Shown: positions 55,695-63,726 of the stretch, piece by piece
Layout of the letters: each line of letters begins with the position of its first letter
Numbering within the stretch: position 1 is the stretch's first letter
Assembly (NCBI RefSeq): GCF_963678425.1
Contig: NZ_OY782855.1
Span: 1,798,001 to 1,862,000 of the forward strand
Reading direction: 5' to 3'
DNA from: an uncultured Bacteroides sp.
GTDB lineage: Bacteria; Bacteroidota; Bacteroidia; Bacteroidales; Bacteroidaceae
Length of the DNA: 64,000 nucleotides
Notes under the pieces: generated by a model
Seen by the model: the letters and a program-made list of their open reading frames with translations, nothing else
The model's database searches: none
What the model was told of the DNA's origin: nothing
Made by a program: the position numbers and the translations under genes

Positions 55695-56744
55695 TTACTG
55701 AACGAAGTTACCCATACCGGAGAGTTCCTTCTGGATGTATTCCAGAGATGCAATCTTCTCTTTGGTCTCTTCAAGGTTGAGACGACGGGTATTGTCGGAA
55801 TTGAATTCGGTGAGCTTGTTACGCTCGGCTTCGCCCTCTGAGAAAAACTTATCGTAGTTCAGACCACGGTTGTCGGCAGGAACACGATAGAAGTCGCCCA
55901 TATCCTCTGCCTTGGCACACTCTTCATTAGTGAGCAGGGTTTCGTACATCTTCTCACCGTGACGGATACCGATGACCTTGATCTCTTCTTTCTTACCACC
56001 GAAGAGCTCGCAAACTGCCTCTGCCTGAGTCTGAATGGTACAAGCCGGTGCCTTCTGAACGAGGATATCGCCGTTGTCTCCATGTTCAAAGGCAAAGAGG
56101 ACGAGGTTCACTGCCTCCTCAAGAGACATGATGAAACGGGTCATGTTGGATTCGGTCAGGGTGACGGGGTGGCCATTACGGATCTGTTCGATCCACAAAG
56201 GAATGACTGAACCACGAGAGCACATTACATTACCGTAGCGGGTGCAGCATATTTTGGTGTTGCCGGAATAGCGGGATTTTGCAACTGCAATTTTCTCTTC
56301 AATGGCCTTGGTAATACCCATAGCATTTATGGGGTATGCAGCTTTATCGGTTGACAGACAGATAACTGCGCCAACGCCAGCTTCGATAGCAGCGGTCAGC
56401 ACATTCTCAGTTCCGAGAACGTTTGTCTTCACTGCTTCCATGGGAAAAAACTCGCAAGAAGGTACCTGCTTCAATGCTGCTGCATGGAAGATGTAATCGA
56501 CACCTGACATTGCGTTCTTGCAAGACTGGAGATCACGAACGTCACCGATGAAGAACTTGATCTTATGTGCTACATCGGGATATTTTGCCTGATATTCGTG
56601 ACGCATATCGTCCTGTTTCTTCTCATCACGAGAGAAAATACGGATCTCTGCAATGTCAGTACGGAGGAAACGGTTGAGAACGGCGTTTCCAAACGAACCG
56701 GTACCACCGGTAATCATCAAGGTTTTACCTGCGAAAATGCTCAT
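55695..56744 (-). CDS. capE: UDP-GlcNAc 4,6-dehydratase/5-epimerase
   Basis: 349 residues. SDR with MITGGTGSFGNAVL (about 10-23), HAAALKQVPSCE, STDKAAYPINAMG...TK (catalytic region), and CCTRYGNVMCSRGSVIPL. This matches CapE/WbjB/FnlA, a soluble inverting dehydratase that starts UDP-L-FucNAc synthesis from UDP-GlcNAc. It lies between capF and capG with 31 and 20 nt spacers. Confidence 0.93.
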   Translation of the reverse strand: MSIFAGKTLMITGGTGSFGNAVLNRFLRTDIAEIRIFSRDEKKQDDMRHEYQAKYPDVAHKIKFFIGDVRDLQSCKNAMSGVDYIFHAAALKQVPSCEFFPMEAVKTNVLGTENVLTAAIEAGVGAVICLSTDKAAYPINAMGITKAIEEKIAVAKSRYSGNTKICCTRYGNVMCSRGSVIPLWIEQIRNGHPVTLTESNMTRFIMSLEEAVNLVLFAFEHGDNGDILVQKAPACTIQTQAEAVCELFGGKKEEIKVIGIRHGEKMYETLLTNEECAKAEDMGDFYRVPADNRGLNYDKFFSEGEAERNKLTEFNSDNTRRLNLEETKEKIASLEYIQKELSGMGNFVQ

Positions 56745-56775
56745 AATTGTATATTGTTTTTCTAATATTCTAAAA

Positions 56776-57987
56776 TTATTTCTCTACCGGGTCGAAATAG
56801 GTGTCTGGCTTATTGGGATCGAAAATTTCGTTGCAGTACATCACCGTTACCAAATCCTGTGTATCGGAGAGGTTGATGATATTGTGAGTGTAGCCAGGGA
56901 GCATGTGAACAGCCTGAATGCGGTCGCCACTTACTTCATAGTTCAGTACCTCTGCCTCTGGATCTCCTTCTTTGCGGAGCTGGATGAGTCCGTGACCGGC
57001 AACGACGATGAAGAGTTCCCACTTGGTGTGGTGCCAGTGTTGTCCCTTGGTGATTCCTGGTTTGGAGATGTTAATGCTCACCTGACCGCAGTTGAGGGTG
57101 TGAACGAGCTCTGTGAAACTGCCTCTCTGGTCGACATTCATCTTGAGGTAGTAAGCTACTTTATCCTTGGGTAGATAGCTGAGGTAGGTGCTATAGAGCT
57201 TTTTGGCAAAACTATTGGCAGGTATCTCGGGGATCATCAATGTCTTTGGCTGCTCTGCAAAAGAGTGGATGAGGTCGACGATTTCACCGAGGGTAGTCGT
57301 GTGGGTGGTAGGCACGTAACAATAACGTCCTCCTGTGGTCGGTACGGTTTCTATGCCATCAAACTCACACCTGTGACTCTCGCCCTTCAACGCTCCAATC
57401 ATTTCGTCAACAAGATCATCGACATAGAGGAGTTCCATTTCTACGCTGCGATCGTTGACTTGAATGGGGAGATCGTTGGCAATGTTATTGCAGAAGGTGG
57501 CAACAGCAGAGTTGTAGTTGGGGCGGCACCACTTACCAAAGAGGTTGGGGAAACGGTAAACGAACACGGGTGCACCGATCTCTTTCCCGTACTCGAACAT
57601 GAGTTCTTCGCCTTCCTTCTTGCTCTTACCGTACTCGGAAGTGCCGAAACGGCCTGCAAGGGTGGCTTGAATACTTGAACTGATCATCACAGGAGAGTTA
57701 TTCTTGTATTTCTTCAGGGTATCCAACAATGTGCTGGCAAAGCCGAAGTTGCCCTTCATGAAGTCTTCCTGATTCTGTGGACGGTTGACACCTGCAAGGT
57801 TGAAGACGAAATCGGTCTCTTTGCAGAACTTCTCAAGTTCTTCGGGAGTAGAATCAAGGTCATATTCGAAAACTTCATCAATCTGAAGGTCGCCATAGCA
57901 TTTGGCTTTACCTTCCTTTATGTTGTTAAGCTGTGCACAAAGGTTTTTGCCAACAAAACCTTTCGCACCGGTTACCAGTACTTTCAT
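56776..57987 (-). CDS. capF: Bifunctional epimerase/reductase CapF (SDR plus C-terminal cupin)
   Basis: 403 residues. SDR domain with VTGAKGFVGKNLCAQL (about 4-19) and reduced catalytic SSIQA/YGKSKKEGE motif (about 140). From residue about 280 a cupin domain holds metal ligands (KGQHWHHTKWELFIVVAGHG and LPGYTHNIINL). In CapF the cupin epimerises C3 and the SDR reduces C4 of the CapE product. First gene of the capsule operon; its ATG lies 14 nt after a terminator hairpin in the leader. Confidence 0.93.
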   Translation of the reverse strand: MKVLVTGAKGFVGKNLCAQLNNIKEGKAKCYGDLQIDEVFEYDLDSTPEELEKFCKETDFVFNLAGVNRPQNQEDFMKGNFGFASTLLDTLKKYKNNSPVMISSSIQATLAGRFGTSEYGKSKKEGEELMFEYGKEIGAPVFVYRFPNLFGKWCRPNYNSAVATFCNNIANDLPIQVNDRSVEMELLYVDDLVDEMIGALKGESHRCEFDGIETVPTTGGRYCYVPTTHTTTLGEIVDLIHSFAEQPKTLMIPEIPANSFAKKLYSTYLSYLPKDKVAYYLKMNVDQRGSFTELVHTLNCGQVSINISKPGITKGQHWHHTKWELFIVVAGHGLIQLRKEGDPEAEVLNYEVSGDRIQAVHMLPGYTHNIINLSDTQDLVTVMYCNEIFDPNKPDTYFDPVEK

Positions 57988-58207
57988 TGTTTTTCAATAT
58001 TAAAAAAAGACCTGCCACCACAGAAAGAATCTGTGAATGCCAGGTCAATATATTTAAAACTACATCTCATAAAATAAATTGTCGTACTTATAGCTCCTGC
58101 TACCAGGAGTAAACGCTTGTGTGTGTGTGCCTCGTTTATTACCGCCGGGACGCGGCAAGGTTCGTCACTAACAGGTTTGTTTTGTTTAGTAACGAAGTCT
58201 TCTCTAA
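57988..58207 (-). ncRNA. Structured 5' leader of the capsule operon
   Basis: About 220 nt from the expected start (near 58207) to the capF ATG. In transcript order: an 11-bp stem UUCGUUACUAA / UUAGUGACGAA (58196-58186 with 58171-58161; one G-U pair that only pairs in the minus-strand RNA), a GC-rich CCGCGUCCCGGCGG stretch, a CUCCUG/CAGGAG hairpin (58109-58094), and the terminal hairpin listed separately. No open frame was found in it. Bacteroides capsule operons are known to be controlled at such leaders by UpxY antiterminators; no upxY lies in this window. Confidence 0.6.
58002..58046 (-). terminator. Intrinsic terminator (attenuator candidate) in the capsule leader
   Basis: In the minus strand GACCTG pairs with CAGGTC and, inside it, CACAGA with TCTGTG, followed by a T7 run (58008-58002), ending 14 nt before the capF ATG. 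There is no gene upstream on this strand that needs termination, so it most likely stops capsule transcription unless it is overridden. Confidence 0.75.
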
Positions 58208-58214
58208 TTCGGCG

Positions 58215-58224
58215 CAAAGATATA
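58215..58224 (-). promoter_or_regulatory. -7 box of the capsule operon promoter
   Basis: The minus strand reads TATATCTTTG, matching TAnnTTTG. An ATTG at about 22 bases upstream could be the -33 element. No inverted repeats of the invertible-promoter type were seen around it. Confidence 0.7.
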
Positions 58225-58446
58225 CACAATTAATGGAATATAAAAACAATTTAACCATATACGATATAAAAAATATATTAATTTTATATTTCAATAACAT
58301 TTCAAGACTCTCTTTACAACAATAAGCCATTGACTACCAGCAGCATAACAGAACTAACAATACCCCGGATTACTTTTATGTTTCTTTAAAAAATAAATCT
58401 TAAAAAAATAAACATCTATAACAGATAGAGATTTTTATTTTTCTTA

Positions 58447-58541
58447 CTATCTTTGCTTCCCGGCCACTTATTATCCTTTTTTGACCACTTAGAACTATTT
58501 ATTGTTCAATAATCCGGATTTATTGAACAATAATCTTTTTT
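58447..58541 (+). promoter_or_regulatory. Orphan promoter-terminator pair, possible small RNA
   Basis: TATCTTTGC at 58448-58456 fits a -7 box. About 45 bases later there is a perfect 14-bp inverted repeat TTATTGTTCAATAA (58499-58512) / TTATTGAACAATAA (58520-58533) followed by TCTTTTTTTATT. There is no reading frame between, so a transcript of about 80 nt is possible. It may instead be a terminator facing the capsule or GH35 unit. Confidence 0.4.
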
Positions 58542-58690
58542 TATTCGCCTGTAACCTGAGTTTATTCGCCAACCTGTTATCCTAATAAATAATTTTATTA
58601 ATCCGGCCCTGTTTCCTGATATTAATTTAATTTAAGAATTCGGGTTATTAAGTTCCCATAATTAGCATTGGATTTTGATTTATTAAAAAG

Positions 58691-58699
58691 TATATTTGC
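58691..58699 (+). promoter_or_regulatory. -7 box of the GH35 gene
   Basis: TATATTTGC, 21 bases before the ATG at 58720, so the leader is very short. It also shows that a longer open frame beginning at 58696 cannot be the real start. Confidence 0.75.
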
Positions 58700-58719
58700 A
58701 GTCACCAATAATTACGAAC

Positions 58720-60582
58720 ATGAAAAAACAACTGTCGGCTCTGCTGGTGGCTCTGATACTGATTAGTGGAGCTGCTTTTGCACAAAAAACAAAACACTCA
58801 TTTGTCATTGAGAACGGAAACTTTCTGTACGACGGCAAACCAACTCAAATTCACTCGGGGGAAATGCACTTTGCACGCGTGCCAGCCCCCTACTGGCGCC
58901 ATCGCCTGCAAATGATGAAGGCCATGGGACTGAACACCGTGGCTACCTATGTGTTCTGGAACTATCACGAAACGGCTCCGGGGGTGTGGGACTTTAAAAC
59001 GGGAAACCGCAATATACGTGAGTTTATTAAGATTGCCGGGGAAGAGGGACTGATGGTGATTCTGCGTCCGGGTCCGTATGCTTGTGCCGAATGGGAGTTT
59101 GGCGGCTATCCCTGGTGGCTGCAGAAGACTCCGGGACTGGTGATCCGCACGGACAACAAGCAATTTCTGGATTCGTGCAAGGTATATATCAACAACCTGG
59201 CTGACCAGGTGCGCGACCTGCAGATTACGAAGGGTGGCCCTGTGGTGATGGTGCAGGCTGAGAATGAATTTGGATCATACGTGGCGCAGCGTCCGGATAT
59301 TCCGCTGGAGACGCACAAGAAATATAGTGCGGCAATCCGCGGGCAACTGATTGATGCAGGATTTGACATTCCGATGTTTACCTCGGACGGCAGCTGGCTG
59401 TTCAAGGGGGGTACCATTGAGGGTGCGCTACCTACTGCCAACGGTGAGGACAACATAAAGAACCTGAAGAAGGTGGTGGATAAGTTTAACGGTGGCAAGG
59501 GCCCGTACATGGTGGCGGAGTTCTACCCGGGATGGCTGGACCACTGGGGGGAGCCTTTCCAGAAGAGTGCTGCAGAGAATGTGGCGAAGCAGACCAAAAA
59601 GTATCTGGATAACGGAGTGAGCTTTAACTTTTACATGGTGCACGGGGGTACTAACTTTGGCTTTACCGCGGGTGCCAACTACAGCACAAAGAAGAATATC
59701 CAGCCTGACATAACAAGTTATGATTATGATGCTCCGATAAGTGAAGCGGGATGGGTGACTCCTAAATATACTGCCATACGCGATCTGATGATAAAGAGTG
59801 TGAACTACGCGGTACCTGCTGTTCCTGCACAGATTCCGGTAATTGAGATTCCGGAAATAAAGCTTGCCAAAACGGTGAACCTGATGGACGTGGTAAGCAA
59901 GATGGAGCCGGTGGAAAACGACTCGGTGATGACTTTTGAGGATCTGAACCAGGGTCACGGGTATGTGTTGTATCGCCGTCATTTTAACCAGCCTATCAGT
60001 GGGGAACTGAAGATTAAGGGTATTCGCGATTATGCTACTGTTTATGTAAACGGCAAGAAGGTGGGCGAACTGAACCGCGTATTCGAAAAGGACAGCATGA
60101 ATATTGATGTGCCTTTTAACAGTACGCTGGATATATTGATAGAGAACCTGGGACGTATAAACTACGGTGCTCAGATTACCGATAACCTGAAGGGAATCAC
60201 TTCGAAAGTATCTATCAATGGTTTTGATATTGAAGGTAACTGGGAGATGTACAAGCTGCCAATGAGCGAGATGCCTGACTTAAAGGATTGCACTGCAAGC
60301 TACACTGCCGGACAACCTGTAATTTACGAAGGTGAGTTTAAGGTAACCAAGGTGGGTGATACTTTCCTTGACATGGAGAAATGGGGCAAGGGTATTGTCT
60401 TTGTGAATGGCATCAACCTGGGTCGTTACTGGAAGGTAGGGCCTCAGCAGACGCTCTACCTTCCGGGTTGCTTCCTGAAGAAGGGCTCTAACAAAATTAT
60501 TGTTTTTGAACAGTTGAATGACACTAAGCAGGTTTCACTTTCCGGAGTGAAGATTCCGGTTTTGGATAAGGTTGTTAAATAG
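58720..60582 (+). CDS. Beta-galactosidase, glycoside hydrolase family 35
   Basis: 620 residues from ATG 58720; signal peptide 1 to about 22 (GAAFAQ). The catalytic barrel has GPYACAEWEFGGYPWWL (GH35 signature), acid/base Glu183 in AENEFGSY, and nucleophile Glu267 in VAEFYPGW. C-terminal jelly-roll domains close with GIVFVNGINLGRYW. Releases beta-linked galactose from glycans in the periplasm or at the surface. Monocistronic; repeat copy G begins 14 nt after the stop. Unrelated in function to the capsule operon as far as can be seen. Confidence 0.95.
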   Translation: MKKQLSALLVALILISGAAFAQKTKHSFVIENGNFLYDGKPTQIHSGEMHFARVPAPYWRHRLQMMKAMGLNTVATYVFWNYHETAPGVWDFKTGNRNIREFIKIAGEEGLMVILRPGPYACAEWEFGGYPWWLQKTPGLVIRTDNKQFLDSCKVYINNLADQVRDLQITKGGPVVMVQAENEFGSYVAQRPDIPLETHKKYSAAIRGQLIDAGFDIPMFTSDGSWLFKGGTIEGALPTANGEDNIKNLKKVVDKFNGGKGPYMVAEFYPGWLDHWGEPFQKSAAENVAKQTKKYLDNGVSFNFYMVHGGTNFGFTAGANYSTKKNIQPDITSYDYDAPISEAGWVTPKYTAIRDLMIKSVNYAVPAVPAQIPVIEIPEIKLAKTVNLMDVVSKMEPVENDSVMTFEDLNQGHGYVLYRRHFNQPISGELKIKGIRDYATVYVNGKKVGELNRVFEKDSMNIDVPFNSTLDILIENLGRINYGAQITDNLKGITSKVSINGFDIEGNWEMYKLPMSEMPDLKDCTASYTAGQPVIYEGEFKVTKVGDTFLDMEKWGKGIVFVNGINLGRYWKVGPQQTLYLPGCFLKKGSNKIIVFEQLNDTKQVSLSGVKIPVLDKVVK

Positions 60583-60595
60583 CCTTTTCTAACTG

Positions 60596-60890
60596 CCTTT
60601 TTCTTTTGCCTTGATGCAAAAGAAACAAAAAATCAAGGCTGCACGAATTTTACTAAAATCAGGGGATGCTGAGCTAAAGAAAAAGAACTCGCTGCGCTCA
60701 GACAGCTTTTTCTTTTTAACGCTCCTCATTCCCTGATTTCTTAACGCAAAATTCATGAGGCCGGTCCTTCTGGTAACACTCGGCTTCGCCATCGTTCAGT
60801 GGAGTTGGAACGGGATAGCCGTTGCTTCGCTCGGCTAGCCACTTTGTGGCGGTTTTCTTTCAGTTCGGCTTCGCCATCAGCTCTATCTAC
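60596..60890 (-). repeat. Structured dispersed repeat, copy G (inverted)
   Basis: Read on the minus strand. The terminal hairpin is 60600-60609 / 60616-60625 (TTTCTTTTGC / GCAAAAGAAA) with loop ATCAAG, complementary to CTTGAT upstream (60631-60636). The core arms are GAATTTTGC / GTAAAATTC-like, AAATCAGGG / CCCTGATTT and AAAGAAAAAG / CTTTTTCTTT. The short-unit module (GCGAAGCAACGGC, GATGGCGAAGCCG) lies at 60775-60890. Confidence 0.85.
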
Positions 60891-60944
60891 CTATCGAATA
60901 AATTCAATAATATAAAAATATTTTGTTTTTTCAGTATATTGTAT

Positions 60945-61015
60945 TATCTTTGCAACCAGTAGAACCCGCCAAGCCTCTTAACAATGCTCAAATCGGCGGG
61001 TCGTTTTATTTTATA
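60945..61015 (+). ncRNA. Candidate small RNA in front of the AbiF gene
   Basis: -7 box TATCTTTG (60945-60952), then a hairpin with arms ACCCGCC (60964-60970) and GGCGGGT (60995-61001), a 24-nt loop region, and a U-rich CGTTTTATTTTAT end just before the ATG at 61020. AbiF-family genes in other bacteria are preceded by a conserved small RNA thought to act as antitoxin; position and shape fit, but the sequence was not compared with the Rfam model. Confidence 0.55.
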
Positions 61016-61019
61016 CTCT

Positions 61020-61922
61020 ATGAAAACACATTTTAATAAAACTTGTTATACTCCAGACCAACTGATTAATCTTCTCAAAGAAAGAGGTTTGATTATTCCA
61101 GATGAAGAAAAGGCAAGTAATTATCTTACTAATATAGGATATTTTCGACTAAGTGGCTACTTTTATCCTCTTTTGAAATTCCCAAAAGAAAACCATCTTT
61201 ATAAAGACAATGCTACTTTTAATCAAGTTATGAATATTTATCGTTTTGACCGAAAATTTCGATTACTATTATTTAACGAGATCGAAAAAATAGAAGTAGC
61301 TATTCGCAGTTGTATAACCAATTTCGCTAGTTTAAAATTTGGAGACCTATTCTGGTTGACTGATAATAGATATTTTAGTGACCAAAATAAATATCAAAAC
61401 ACATTAGTATCAATAGATAAGGAATTACAAAATTCTAAAGAAGATTTCATATCTCATTTTCGGAATACTTATTTAGAAAAATATCCTCCATCATGGATGA
61501 TAACTGAAATTATTCCTTTTGGAAGTTTAGCTCATATTTATTTGAACTTAAAAGATCAAACTTTAAAGAAAAAGATAGCTCAGCATTTCGGATTACAACC
61601 ACCTGTTTTTACATCATGGTTAATTGTAATAGGTGGTTTACGTAATATGTGTTGTCATCATTCCCGCATGTGGAATAGAGAATTACCTATTAGTCCGGCT
61701 GAACCCAAAAATCTAAATTATCATTGGATAAATACCCTTAAAACAGATAAACGTAGAATGTATTATCGAATTTGTATGATACGTTACTTTCTATACACAA
61801 TTTCTCCCCACAATACATTCAAAAAAAAGATAGAAACTTTATTGAAGACTTATCCAGGAATAGACATAAGAGCTATGGGATTTCCAGAGAATTGGCAATC
61901 TGAACCTATTTGGAAAGAATAG
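61020..61922 (+). CDS. Abi-family HEPN protein (AbiF/AbiD type, Abi_2)
   Basis: 300 residues from ATG 61020 (MKTHFNKTCYTPDQLINLL). Abi_2 pattern: ERGLIIPDEEKASNYLTNIG, YFRLSGYFYPLL (about 47-58), FDRKFRLLLFNEIEKIEVAI (about 79-98). The HEPN nuclease motif R-x4-H is RNMCCHH (Arg208, His213). Members act in abortive infection, and AbiF proteins have been proposed as ancestors of Cas13. Probable RNA-cleaving toxin, held in check by the RNA in front of it (inference). AT-rich, flanked by repeat copies G and H. Confidence 0.88.
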   Translation: MKTHFNKTCYTPDQLINLLKERGLIIPDEEKASNYLTNIGYFRLSGYFYPLLKFPKENHLYKDNATFNQVMNIYRFDRKFRLLLFNEIEKIEVAIRSCITNFASLKFGDLFWLTDNRYFSDQNKYQNTLVSIDKELQNSKEDFISHFRNTYLEKYPPSWMITEIIPFGSLAHIYLNLKDQTLKKKIAQHFGLQPPVFTSWLIVIGGLRNMCCHHSRMWNRELPISPAEPKNLNYHWINTLKTDKRRMYYRICMIRYFLYTISPHNTFKKKIETLLKTYPGIDIRAMGFPENWQSEPIWKE

Positions 61923-61926
61923 AATC

Positions 61927-62166
61927 CCAAAGCCGGGCGAAGCAACGGCTACACGCTCCACAACCCACCAGCGATGGCGAAGCCGAGTGACCAGAAGAAC
62001 CGGCCTCATTTTTTTGCGTGAAGAAATTGGGAGGTTTGTAGCGTGAAGAAGGGGCTGTTGTTTGAGCGAAGCGAGTTTCAGCACCTTCCGCTACAAGCAT
62101 CACGATTTTAGCAAAAAAAATGCAGCCTTGACCTTTTGTTTCTTTTCCGTCAAGGGAAAAGAAAAG
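61927..62166 (+). repeat. Structured dispersed repeat, copy H
   Basis: Starts 5 nt after the AbiF stop. The outer arms are TTTTTTTGC / GCAAAAAAA and the inner arms TTGTAGCG / CGCTACAA (perfect 8 bp; copy F has a shorter version). The terminal hairpin is 62139-62148 / 62155-62164 (TTTCTTTTCC / GGAAAAGAAA) with loop GTCAAG, complementary to CTTGAC at about 62127. It faces the 3' end of the ATPase relic at 62174. Confidence 0.85.
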
Positions 62167-62173
62167 AAGCCAG

Positions 62174-62664
62174 TTAATAACCTATTAAAAAATCCCGGAT
62201 AAACACATGCTTAATACCTTCATAGCTGTTTCCGCGAAACTCGTCTTCACTAACTACTATTTTCGGGTAGTTATCCTGCACTTTAAGCAAATTGCCAAAT
62301 TCCCGTTCGATCGTTGTTTCGCTATCCAGTTTTAAAGTTGCCTGCACATAGAGCTTCTCTGCCCCCTTTTCACAAACAAAGTCAATTTCCGAGGAAGCAG
62401 ACATACCCACTTTTATACTATACCCTCGGTACAAAAGATGATTATAGACAATGTTTTCAAGAATCTTTGCTCTGTCTTGCAAACGATAACCGATAATCAC
62501 ATTTCTGATACCCATATTCTCGAAATAATACTTCTCACCAATCTCGAAGAAACGTTTACCAATCAGATCATATCTTCCCACCCTGTGAATCAGGAATGCA
62601 TTCGTGAGGTATTCCACATAGTTCTGTATCTGGTTGACAGAAATCTGCCTCTCTTCTTGATAAT
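62174..62664 (-). pseudogene. AAA/DUF4143 ATPase, C-terminal half only
   Basis: The minus-strand frame from 62664 (just after a TAA) reads DYQEERQISVNQIQNYVEYL, then a DUF4143 segment (FFEIGEKYYFENMGIRNVI) and the nuclease-like end (IKVGMSASSEIDFVC, LYVQATLKLDSE). The Walker A/B part is missing and no ATG is in frame; an internal GTG at 62617 is the first possible start (147 codons). A tail without its ATPase. Enclosed by repeat copies H and I. Confidence 0.8.
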
Positions 62665-62815
62665 CTTAGAGATTTTCATCTTCAAAAGTTTAATGTATAA
62701 TTAAAACAATAACAAATATAAGCAAAAGTTTTAAGTATAACTAAAACTTTTCTATTTTTACTTAAAAGTTTTAAGTATGATTTAAACTGCCTTTTGTTTT
62801 TGTTTGATTGCAAAG

Positions 62816-63090
62816 ACCTTTTCTTTTGCCTTGATGCAAAAGAAACAAAAAATCAAGTCTGCATATTCTACGCTACTTCATTCCTCCGTTTCGCTAAAGG
62901 GGCTAAAACTCGCTTCGCTCAGACAGGCGCCCCTTTTTTACGCTACACTACGTCATTCCGTTTTACGCTGCGAATATGAGGCCGGTCCTCTTTCCGCTCG
63001 GCTGCGCCATCGCTCGTTTAGCCTTTGCTTCGCTCGGCTTGAGGGTTACTCGCTACGCTTCGTTCTTTGGCTTGGCTGCGCCTCGCTTGT
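62816..63090 (-). repeat. Structured dispersed repeat, copy I (inverted)
   Basis: The terminal hairpin is 62820-62829 / 62836-62845 with loop ATCAAG on the minus strand, complementary to CTTGAT at 62851-62856. The outer arms are ATATTC / GAATAT and the central arms AAAGGGGC / GCCCCTTT, different from copy D but paired. The short-unit module (CGAGCGAAGCAAAGGC, GCGATGGCGCAGCCG) is at 62985-63090. Confidence 0.85.
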
Positions 63091-63177
63091 ATTTTTTTAC
63101 CTTCAATCTAATTAATTGGTAAACAAATTTGTTTATCTAAAAGATATTACTATTTTTGCAATAATAATTTAGCGAAT

Positions 63178-63726
63178 ATGCTTCCTAAAATAGAAAAAAT
63201 AAAAGGAGTTCATCCAGGAGCAGTTCTTAGGAGAGAATTGAAACGGAGGGGAATAGAAAGCAAACAATTTGCTCTTTCTTTGGGCGAATATCCTCAAACG
63301 ATTAATGCCATTAGCAAAGGGAGAAGAGGTGTTAATCCAGCATTATCTATTAAACTAGGTCATGCGCTGAATATTGATGATGAATATTTTGCATTACTGC
63401 AAGCTTATTATGATATTGAGAAAGAGCGTAAAATACTACTTGAGAACCAAATAAAACCCAATCTGACCAAAATCCGCAAAATTCTGTTTTGGGATACAGA
63501 CATTAACAAAATTGACTGGCAAAAGCATAAAAAGGCAATAATCAGACGAATTTTTGAACGGGGAAATGACTCCGAAATAAAAGAAATCATTGCATTTTAT
63601 GGTGATGAGACAGTAATCAGGGAATTAAAAACTGTTCCTCAATTTTTGCCCGCTCTTTCAGCGAATGCTGAAAAGTATTTAGGTATTAGCTTAACCAGGA
63701 CTAATGATTCACACAGAACTACATAA
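63178..63726 (+). CDS. XRE-family antitoxin with extended C-terminus
   Basis: 182 residues. N-terminal helix-turn-helix like HigA/VapI: IKGVHPGAVLRRELKRRGIE (about 8-27), LSLGEYPQTINAISKGRR and LSIKLGHALNIDDEYFALLQ. The C-terminal 100 residues are helical. It overlaps the AbiEii gene by 23 nt, the usual antitoxin-first order, so it likely represses its own operon and neutralises the nucleotidyltransferase. Confidence 0.85.
   Translation: MLPKIEKIKGVHPGAVLRRELKRRGIESKQFALSLGEYPQTINAISKGRRGVNPALSIKLGHALNIDDEYFALLQAYYDIEKERKILLENQIKPNLTKIRKILFWDTDINKIDWQKHKKAIIRRIFERGNDSEIKEIIAFYGDETVIRELKTVPQFLPALSANAEKYLGISLTRTNDSHRTT

Noticed and set aside
58696..58719. Earlier start for the beta-galactosidase
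   Set aside because: It overlaps the TATATTTGC promoter element and adds residues before a normal signal peptide.
58215..58720. Invertible capsule promoter of the Bacteroides fragilis type
   Set aside because: No pair of inverted repeats flanking the promoter and no Mpi-type recombinase gene were found; the only inverted repeat (58499-58533) is a short hairpin.
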